Source: Kangiella sp.
GTDB lineage: Bacteria; Pseudomonadota; Gammaproteobacteria; Enterobacterales; Kangiellaceae
Length of the DNA stretch: 53,641 bases
Assembly (NCBI GenBank): GCA_028284185.1
Contig: JANQSG010000018.1
Span: 1 to 53,641, forward strand
Direction: 5' to 3'
The notes under the pieces are model-generated. The model searched no databases. It saw only the letters and a list, made by a program, of their open reading frames with translations, and was not told the origin of the DNA. How positions within the stretch are numbered: position 1 is the stretch's first letter; each line of letters opens with the position of its first letter. Positions 47,764 to 53,641 of the stretch are shown here, piece after piece. The position numbers and the translations under genes are program-made.

Positions 47764-49137
47764 ATGGATAAACAAGAGACCTTTCAGCAAGATACGATTG
47801 CTGCAATTGCTACGCCACCTGGTCGAGGTGGCGTTGGTATTATTCGGGTTTCAGGCAAGCTTTCTTCAAAAATCGCACAAAAAATTCTAAAAACAGATCT
47901 GAAAGTTCGTGATGCAACTTATTTGCTTTTTTATGATGATCAGGATCAAATTATTGATCAAGGGATAGCCATATTTTTTAAAGCACCAAACTCCTTTACT
48001 GGCGAAGATGTTTTAGAATTACAGGGTCATGGTGGTCCTGTGGTTTTAGATATTTTATTAAAAGAATTATTAAAACAAGGGGTTCGAATCGCCAGGCCCG
48101 GCGAGTTTTCCGAAAGAGCTTTTTTAAATGATAAACTGGATTTGGCACAAGCCGAAGCCATAGCCGATCTGATTGAATCTACTTCAGAGCAAGCCGCTCG
48201 TTCAGCTATTCGCTCACTACAAGGTGAGTTTTCCAACAAGGTTCACTCATTAGTCGAAGAGTTAATTGCACTGCGAATTTATGTGGAAGCGGCAATCGAT
48301 TTTCCGGAAGAAGAAATTGATTTTCTGAGTGATGGTAAAGTACTTTCTGATCTCAATAACATAATCAATTCCATTAAAACACTACAAAAAGAAGCACAAC
48401 AAGGATCGATTTTGCGCGAAGGCATGACGGTGGTCATTGCAGGAAAACCCAATGCCGGAAAATCTAGCTTGCTCAATGCTCTAGCAGGTAAAGAAGCCGC
48501 GATTGTTACCGAAATTGCTGGTACCACTCGTGACGTGCTTAGAGAGCATATTCATATTGATGGGTTACCACTGCATATTATTGATACCGCAGGTTTGCGT
48601 GAAAGTAATGACAAGGTTGAGCAAATTGGTATCGAGCGCGCCTGGAGTGAAATTGAAAAAGCGGATCAGATTATTTTGGTAGCCGATTCCAGCGAAGTAA
48701 CCGAATATTCGCCACATGCGGTCGATCAATCCTTTACCCGTTTTGAGCAGTTTAAAGATAAGCTGCTAATTGTTGCTAATAAAACGGACTTATCCAATTT
48801 AGATCAGCAGCAAGTTCAATCTGACTATAAAGTAATTCCCATTAGCGCTAAACAGGGTAATGGAATTGAACATTTGAAAACAGAACTCAAACAAATTGTC
48901 GGTTATCAGCAATCCGCCGAAGGTTCTTTTTTAGCTAGGCGCCGTCATTTAGATGCTATTCAAAAAGGTTTAGATTTTTGTATAAGTGGAAAGTCACAAT
49001 TAGTAGATTTCAATGCAGGCGAGTTACTTGCTGATGAATTAAGGCAAGCACAAAACTCACTGTCAGAAATCACTGGTGAATTCTCTGCTGATGATTTATT
49101 AGGAAGAATTTTCTCCAGCTTTTGTATAGGGAAATAA
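47764..49137 (+). CDS. mnmE: tRNA modification GTPase MnmE
   Basis: The start is the ATG at 47764 ([12 protein letters not shown]), not the in-frame ATG/TTG 30 bases upstream. The 457-residue product has the folate-binding N-domain ([16 protein letters not shown]), G1 [15 protein letters not shown]3 DTAGLRES, G4 NKTD, and the C-terminal FCIGK with the conserved Cys. With MnmG it modifies wobble U34. It ends the operon just before the second cassette array. Confidence 0.97.
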   Translation: MDKQETFQQDTIAAIATPPGRGGVGIIRVSGKLSSKIAQKILKTDLKVRDATYLLFYDDQDQIIDQGIAIFFKAPNSFTGEDVLELQGHGGPVVLDILLKELLKQGVRIARPGEFSERAFLNDKLDLAQAEAIADLIESTSEQAARSAIRSLQGEFSNKVHSLVEELIALRIYVEAAIDFPEEEIDFLSDGKVLSDLNNIINSIKTLQKEAQQGSILREGMTVVIAGKPNAGKSSLLNALAGKEAAIVTEIAGTTRDVLREHIHIDGLPLHIIDTAGLRESNDKVEQIGIERAWSEIEKADQIILVADSSEVTEYSPHAVDQSFTRFEQFKDKLLIVANKTDLSNLDQQQVQSDYKVIPISAKQGNGIEHLKTELKQIVGYQQSAEGSFLARRRHLDAIQKGLDFCISGKSQLVDFNAGELLADELRQAQNSLSEITGEFSADDLLGRIFSSFCIGK

Positions 49138-49234
49138 TTGTAAGATATTGTCCTAACAGTACCAAAAAGATCTAAATTCCGAGCGATCATGCACTTTAAG
49201 GCCGCCTTTATTATGGTATTAACCATAAAATCGA
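49138..49234. other. mnmE-attI2 spacer
   Basis: No gene is seen. There is no intI remnant that I can recognise in this short space. Confidence 0.5.
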
Positions 49235-49299
49235 CACTTCAAAATTTTTACTTTTAAAATCAGAATGTTACAATCGAATTCTGGTATTCTTATGTTATG
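49235..49299 (+). other. attI: Second, orphan attI site
   Basis: 65-bp ungapped match (49 identities by hand) to the main attI (12458 down to 12394), ending in the same core GTTATG. The best-conserved part is TGTTACAATCGAATTC. It precedes plus-strand cassettes with good attC sites, but no integrase gene is adjacent. Confidence 0.7.
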
Positions 49300-49316
49300 A
49301 GTAATAGAGTTTTACA

Positions 49317-49859
49317 GTGTTAGTAAAAGAAAAACTGCAAGAATATTACGAAAATTCTCCTTTTAATGAAGATGGAGATATAAACAAAGACACAATTCTT
49401 TTATATGCTGGCCCGTATCTAATTCCAATGCCAAATTCTGGAATAAGACGGGAGGCTATCCCGTATCATGACTTGCATCATATGTTTACCGGCTATTCAA
49501 ATAGTCGAATTGGCGAAGGTGAAGTGGGGGCATGGGAATTGGGCAGCAATTGCTGGCAACGACCAATAACAGTATTTTTAAATCTAGGTGGTGTGTCTAC
49601 AGGGCTTTTATATTCCCCCTATCGCATGTACAAAGCTTTCTTAAGAGGTTGTAGTTCAAAAAATTTATATTCTTTGCCGCTGAATAAAATTTACACAAGC
49701 AACGTGCCTGAAATAGAGTCATACTTATTTATAAGCAGCAAAGGCAACAATAAATTTTTAAACTACCTTAGCCTTTTGAGTTATTTTGGTTTGGCTGCTT
49801 TAGCTATACCGTTTTTACTGGTTTGGGGGTGGGTTTATGCAAAAACTCATAACAAATAG
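49317..49859 (+). CDS. Coq4-like protein with C-terminal TM (cassette)
   Basis: Starts GTG, overlapping a short attI leader ORF (MSNRVLQC). The 180-residue product carries HDLHH followed by 11 residues and Glu (HDxxHx11E), the metal-binding motif of Coq4, which in eukaryotes organises or decarboxylates in coenzyme Q synthesis. Two hydrophobic stretches (about 90-105 and 150-172) suggest membrane association. The stop codon is inside attC. Ubiquinone function is inference; the wider family also includes uncharacterised cassette proteins. Confidence 0.7.
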   Translation: MLVKEKLQEYYENSPFNEDGDINKDTILLYAGPYLIPMPNSGIRREAIPYHDLHHMFTGYSNSRIGEGEVGAWELGSNCWQRPITVFLNLGGVSTGLLYSPYRMYKAFLRGCSSKNLYSLPLNKIYTSNVPEIESYLFISSKGNNKFLNYLSLLSYFGLAALAIPFLLVWGWVYAKTHNK

Positions 49860-49919
49860 CACCAGCCGGAGCAATTTTTCGCTGGCGCTCCAAATTGCCC
49901 GCTGTGCTGGGCGTTAGCG
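49847..49919 (+). other. attC recombination site (array 2)
   Basis: R'' TCATAAC (49847-49853) and R' GTTAGCG (49913-49919); 73 bp with CCAGC/GCTGG arms. Orientation opposite to array 1. Confidence 0.8.
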
Positions 49920-49947
49920 AACCAATAATTCGAACTACGAGGAAAAT

Positions 49948-50430
49948 ATGAAATATCAATTGGCGCAGGTAAATATTGCAAAGTTTCGTCTCCCGCAGGA
50001 GAACCCCATTAATGATGATTTTGTGAATAACCTTGATAGGGTAAACGCAATAGCGGAAGCTGAGCCAGGGTTTGTTTGGAGATTTAAAGGCTCTGGCAAT
50101 GATGCACTTGATGTTCAGGCATTCGGCGATCCAAATATTGCAATAAACATGTCTGTGTGGTCTGACATCAAATCTCTAGTTAATTTTGTATACCGGAACA
50201 ATGACCATAAACAAATCATGCGTAGACGTAAAGAATGGTTTGAAAAAATAGATTTCTATATGGTTCTTTGGTGGATAGAAGAAGGTAGATGGCCAACAAT
50301 CGAAGAAGCAAAGATTCGCCTGGAGTTATTGCGTCAAAATGGCCCAACCTATTCCGCATTCACGTTTAAGCAACCTTACCCAGCTCCAAGCGGAGAAGTA
50401 TTGAATCCCTTCAAAGATGAATGCGCATAA
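49948..50430 (+). CDS. DUF3291 protein (cassette)
   Basis: The 160-residue product has the DUF3291 pattern: YQLAQVNIAKFRLP, the N-terminal region FVNNLDRVNAIAEAEPGFVWRF, and the central SVWSDIKSLVNFVYRNNDHKQIMRRRKEWFE. It looks like a dimeric alpha/beta-barrel (ABM-like) fold; substrate unknown. GAGGAAAAT precedes the ATG. It is a single-gene integron cassette. Confidence 0.88.
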   Translation: MKYQLAQVNIAKFRLPQENPINDDFVNNLDRVNAIAEAEPGFVWRFKGSGNDALDVQAFGDPNIAINMSVWSDIKSLVNFVYRNNDHKQIMRRRKEWFEKIDFYMVLWWIEEGRWPTIEEAKIRLELLRQNGPTYSAFTFKQPYPAPSGEVLNPFKDECA

Positions 50431-50433
50431 AGT

Positions 50434-50505
50434 CACTAACAAGTACATCCAGCAGGACAAAAATTCCGCTGTGCTCCAAGCCAGCCGCAAATGCGGGCGT
50501 TAATT
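50434..50505 (+). other. attC recombination site (array 2)
   Basis: R'' CACTAAC (50434-50440) and R' GTTAATT (50499-50505); 72 bp with CCAGCAGGAC arms. Confidence 0.8.
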
Positions 50506-50536
50506 TGAAGTTTTACTATTTAATAAGGAGTTAATT

Positions 50537-50917
50537 ATGGCAAACAATCCTATTGGTTGGTTTGAGATTTATGTAAACGATATTGATCGTGCTAAAAACT
50601 TTTATCAAACAACCCTCAATATTGAATTAGAACCTTTAAGCAGTCCCGCAGAAGACTCATTAACCATGTGGGCGTTTCCATCGAATATGGAAGCTTATGG
50701 TGCTAGTGGCGCTTTAGTGCATCATGAGAATGTGAAAGCGGGTGGTATGAGCACTATTGTTTATTTTCAGTGTGATGATTGCGCAATTGAAGAGTCACGA
50801 GCTGAAGCTGCTGGCGGAAAGGTTGAAAACAGTAAAATGTCGATAGGTGAATACGGTTTTTGTAGTTTGGTGAGCGACACCGAAGGTAATATGATTGGTT
50901 TGCACTCAATGAAGTAG
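50537..50917 (+). CDS. VOC family (glyoxalase/bleomycin-resistance-like) protein
   Basis: The 126-residue product has the two beta-alpha-beta-beta-beta modules: IGWFEIYVNDIDRAKNFYQTTL at the N-terminus and SLVSDTEGNMIGLHS at the C-terminus. The first metal-binding His position is replaced (WFEI), so the enzyme may bind metal differently or not at all. AAGGAGTTAATT precedes the ATG. I see no attC after it, so the cassette's 3' end appears lost. Confidence 0.85.
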   Translation: MANNPIGWFEIYVNDIDRAKNFYQTTLNIELEPLSSPAEDSLTMWAFPSNMEAYGASGALVHHENVKAGGMSTIVYFQCDDCAIEESRAEAAGGKVENSKMSIGEYGFCSLVSDTEGNMIGLHSMK

Positions 50918-51260
50918 GAAAAATCTAAAATTAGGAACTAAAAATCCCCTTTATATTTAGCTGAGTAAAGTCATAGGCCTAAATATTTGGGGAAACTTCT
51001 TTTGTGAAATACATCCCTGTATTTCACCCTACGGGCTGGCTTCGCCATTCAAAATTATTCCAGACAATTTTGTGGTTACTTTTCCAAGTTGGGAAAAGTA
51101 ACTCGCCGAGGGGCGAAAAGCAGAATCAAATGAAACGCTAAAAATAACTGAATAGGAAAAAATTAATAATTTTTCTGGATCCTGCGGTCAAGCCGCAGGA
51201 TGACGGGACAACAAAAAAAGAGTGTAAAACTCCTTTTTTATTTAAGAATTTCTGGGAAAA
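50918..51260. repeat. Compound hairpin intergenic repeat
   Basis: 343 bp without a gene. It contains three strong hairpins: GTGAAATACA/TGTATTTCAC (51004-51027, perfect 10-bp), GTTACTTTTCC/GGAAAAGTAAC (51075-51102, perfect 11-bp) and ATCCTGCGG/CCGCAGGAT (51179-51201, perfect 9-bp), plus a CAAAATT/AATTTTG pair (51050-51072). It resembles dispersed intergenic repeats in other gammaproteobacteria. Confidence 0.7.
51211..51242 (-). terminator. Terminator of ypfJ
   Basis: On the minus strand AAAAAAGGAGTTTTACACTC followed by T-run; an imperfect A/T-rich stem. Confidence 0.55.
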
Positions 51261-52094
51261 TTAAATTCCGGTATCACATTGAGCCAAATCACCTGATTGA
51301 ATACCACGATTAAACCATTGCATTCTTTGTTCGGAAGAGCCATGAGTGAAATTTTCACGGCGTGGTGGTATGCCAGCTTCGCGCATAATTTTATCATCGC
51401 CTACAGACGCTGCTGCCCGTAGTGCTTCTTCGATATCACCACGTTCTAAGAACTGAGTTCTTTGCTGAGTATGGTTGGCCCAAACTCCTGCCAGGCAATC
51501 TGCTTGTAGTTCCATTCTAACCTGCAAGTCATTAGCTTGAGCTTTACTGCGTGCACGGGCCTGCATTTGACGTACTTTTTGCGAGGTACCAGTAATAGTT
51601 TGAATATGATGGCCCACTTCGTGTGCTAAAACATAAGCTACCGCAAAGTCACCCGAGGCGCCCATTCGCTGTAGTTCACTTAAAAAGCGTATATCAATAT
51701 ATATTTGTCGATCCCCGGGACAATAAAATGGACCAGATGCTGCCTGGCCTACACCACAAGCTGTTTGAGTGGCTCCCCGAAAGGTAATGAGTTTAGGAGC
51801 TGGATAGCGCTGATTGGCGCTTTGGAAGATGCGTCCCCAAGTGTCCTCAGTGTCAGCCATGACTACTTCCATAAAATGTTCAACTTCTTTTTCTTGTGCT
51901 GATGGTTGATAAGGAGCTTGTTGACTTTGAGTTTGCTGAGTTTGTTGTAAAACTTTAGCAGGATCCTGACCCAGTACAAAAATTGCAATTAAAGCAGTGA
52001 TAATCCCGCCACCACCTATAGCTGCGCCACGCCGTATATTTTGTCCACGACGATGTTCAACATTGGTGCTACGTCTTCTACCTTTCCAGCGCAT
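51261..52094 (-). CDS. ypfJ: Neutral zinc metallopeptidase YpfJ
   Basis: The 277-residue product has a basic N-terminus, one TM (about 24-42), a Gln-rich linker (QQTQQTQSQQ) and a zincin domain with HEVGHHIQ and C-terminal DCLAGVWA with the Glu of QADC as likely third ligand. Single-pass inner-membrane; substrate unknown. Confidence 0.93.
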   Translation of the reverse strand: MRWKGRRRSTNVEHRRGQNIRRGAAIGGGGIITALIAIFVLGQDPAKVLQQTQQTQSQQAPYQPSAQEKEVEHFMEVVMADTEDTWGRIFQSANQRYPAPKLITFRGATQTACGVGQAASGPFYCPGDRQIYIDIRFLSELQRMGASGDFAVAYVLAHEVGHHIQTITGTSQKVRQMQARARSKAQANDLQVRMELQADCLAGVWANHTQQRTQFLERGDIEEALRAAASVGDDKIMREAGIPPRRENFTHGSSEQRMQWFNRGIQSGDLAQCDTGI

Positions 52095-52207
52095 ATCAAA
52101 CCTCTTGCTTTATTTGCTGATCTTAATTGGGTTGAACTCAAGACTTTAGCATAAAACGGGTAAAAAGTTAGGGTTAGCAATACAAAGATTGTAAAATCAA
52201 AACAAGA

Positions 52208-52230
52208 AAAAGCCTGCGGTTGCAGGCTTA
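52208..52230 (-). terminator. Terminator of the 52250 gene
   Basis: Stem AGCCTGC/GCAGGCT (52211-52228), followed on the minus strand by TTTTTCTTG. Confidence 0.8.
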
Positions 52231-52249
52231 ATAATAAAATTTTAAAAGC

Positions 52250-53518
52250 TTAGTTTGTAGCCTCAACAGGAGGAGTATATTCGCGGCGGATCCGCAAATT
52301 ACTAATCTCATTTAATTGGAAAGGCTTGGTTACTTTATTGCCAGTGTTAATTTCATAGCGAATGGTTGCGCTGGAGCCGCTAACGGAAAGAATTTGTCCT
52401 TTATATTTTTGTCCACGGTAATCGAAATATGCATCATAGCCTATATAACGCCCAATGCTGGATATTGCTGTTGGTTGAACTCTCAAGCCATAAATTGTGG
52501 TTATTCCGTCATCTTCGGGAGTAACTTTATCCAGTTGTGGTAATTCAGAAGGATCGGGTTTATTGCCAAATAATGGTGTGATAGAAACATCATTAATTAA
52601 TATTTCGGCGTTTAATAAGCTTAATAAACGACGAGCCGAAACCCCCATTAAACTCATAGGCTGTAATGAATCACTGGGTTGAAAATTTAATTTAAGGCTA
52701 CGGGGATTTGTATGATATTTTGCATATTGTTGGTAAAACTCCGGGCTTAGATAAATATTTTCCTGGAACAATAAATGCTTTAAATAAGAAATATGGCGCT
52801 CGGTAAATTGCTTTTCACTTAATTCATTTTCCTTTGCACATAGGGCAATAATATTTCTTTGAATACCATTGTCGGAAAATTCAATTGAACCACCACCAAT
52901 ACCCATACCAAAAGGATTGTTGAAATTAAAATTATTTAAAGTAAATTTTAATTTGGTGGTGTTAAATTTATCGAGGTTTATATAAACATCAGCAAAAGCT
53001 TTGCTTGAAGTTTGATCTATAGACATTTGGACTCTTGTATCAGTTAAAAGACTGGAAATGCCGAAATCCGATAAATCGGCAACAGACAGGTCTAATCTGT
53101 CACCACAACCAGCAAAGGTTGCTTTATTAAAAAATAAATCAGAACCACTGTTAGCGCTATCCATTGCAGGATCTAATGGTAATCTGGCTTCTTTAACATC
53201 TAATACAAGATTAAAGTGATCCGGTAAAGAGTCTAAATCATTAGAAGCAAATGCTTTGGAAACCTTAAAATTAGATAACAAGCTACCAGTGCCAACGCGG
53301 ACTTCTGAAATTGTTATATTTTGACTGGACCCAGGTAATTGAAAATTAATGTCGGTGGTCACGCTGTCGCCATTAATATCAACATAGCTACTTTTATAAC
53401 TACCACCATTTTTGACGATAATATCATCAACCGCCTGCTTGTTTTTATGCCAGGCATATCCGTAAGCTGCGGCTGCTAAAATGAGTAGGAAAATAAAAAA
53501 ACGTATAAAAAACTTCAC
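52250..53518 (-). CDS. Envelope protein, YdgA/DUF945-like
   Basis: The 422-residue product has an N-terminal signal-anchor (about residues 4-20) followed by a beta-rich region with repeats such as LNFQPSDSLQPMSLMGVSAR and FNTTKLKFTLNNFNF. Overall layout resembles YdgA/DUF945 periplasmic proteins, but without a decisive motif. Function unknown. Confidence 0.6.
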   Translation of the reverse strand: MKFFIRFFIFLLILAAAAYGYAWHKNKQAVDDIIVKNGGSYKSSYVDINGDSVTTDINFQLPGSSQNITISEVRVGTGSLLSNFKVSKAFASNDLDSLPDHFNLVLDVKEARLPLDPAMDSANSGSDLFFNKATFAGCGDRLDLSVADLSDFGISSLLTDTRVQMSIDQTSSKAFADVYINLDKFNTTKLKFTLNNFNFNNPFGMGIGGGSIEFSDNGIQRNIIALCAKENELSEKQFTERHISYLKHLLFQENIYLSPEFYQQYAKYHTNPRSLKLNFQPSDSLQPMSLMGVSARRLLSLLNAEILINDVSITPLFGNKPDPSELPQLDKVTPEDDGITTIYGLRVQPTAISSIGRYIGYDAYFDYRGQKYKGQILSVSGSSATIRYEINTGNKVTKPFQLNEISNLRIRREYTPPVEATN

Positions 53519-53641
53519 CTGAAACTCCTGTGATTTTAGATGGTTCCCGCTATCATTAAGGTTGCATTATAACCTGCGTGCAGCACTATGGGATTGAGTA
53601 TAGATTGGCTTTTATAGCGGATGATTGCAAGCATTAATGCC

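Overview
The window is the replication-origin region of an AT-rich gammaproteobacterial chromosome. dnaA-dnaN-recF-gyrB lies on the minus strand left of the origin and rpmH-rnpA-yidD-yidC-mnmE on the plus strand right of it. Gene content (Rep, FadBA, PepQ, YigZ, UbiK, YjgR, YpfJ, ComM) is typical of free-living Gammaproteobacteria; a marine, Kangiellaceae-like host is my guess, not something the sequence proves.

Region 1 (1-13.6 kb) is a chromosomal (sedentary) integron. An intact integron integrase (12636-13601, plus strand) diverges from an attI site (about 12394-12458), followed leftward by 21 minus-strand cassette genes separated by 20 recognisable attC sites. The array continues past the left edge. 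Cassette products include a FosA-type fosfomycin-modifying enzyme with its ligand residues conserved, a serine hydrolase of the beta-lactamase/AmpC-like superfamily, a LysE-type exporter, a GNAT acetyltransferase, a HAD phosphatase, a P-loop kinase, DUF1697 and DUF4304 proteins, an LprI-like secreted protein, several small membrane or secreted proteins and several unknowns. Several attC sites are decayed, and one has collapsed to 20 bp.

Region 2 (13.6-17.4 kb): comM is followed by three minus-strand genes (a two-TM Cys-motif protein, a Cys/Trp-rich membrane-anchored metzincin-like protein and a DUF4430 protein). Beyond them is a decayed second copy of the last ~107 bp of comM, so the three genes sit between a direct duplication.

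Region 3 (17.4-25.9 kb) looks like a sulfur/persulfide locus: an operon of a class V aminotransferase (cysteine desulfurase-like), a BigR/SqrR-type ArsR repressor with Cys42 and Cys109, and a rhodanese; a divergent Blh/persulfide-dioxygenase-like metallo-beta-lactamase-fold protein; and a three-gene envelope operon (RND/MMPL transporter, LolA-like protein, outer-membrane barrel). The same inverted repeat (ATTAG-N6-CTAAT) lies in the aminotransferase promoter and in the divergent promoter between the blh-like gene and the RND operon, which suggests one regulon.

Region 4 (26-38.2 kb) is core chromosome: rep, a small membrane peptide, fadBA, pepQ-yigZ-sirB2-like, ubiK, a DUF2959 lipoprotein, yjgR, dodecin and ppk2.

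Region 5 (38.2-49.1 kb) holds gyrB, recF (with two perfect parS palindromes), dnaN, dnaA, an AT-rich oriC with DnaA boxes, and rpmH to mnmE.

Region 6 (49.1-51.2 kb) is a second, integrase-less cassette array just after mnmE: a Coq4-like cassette, a DUF3291 cassette and a VOC protein, with two good attC sites in plus orientation. Directly upstream is a 65-bp sequence aligning without gaps (49/65 by hand) to the attI of the main integron and ending at the same GTTATG core. This is an orphan second attI on the other replichore. Both arrays are transcribed away from oriC. The array ends in a compound hairpin-rich intergenic repeat. The window closes with ypfJ and a YdgA/DUF945-like envelope protein.
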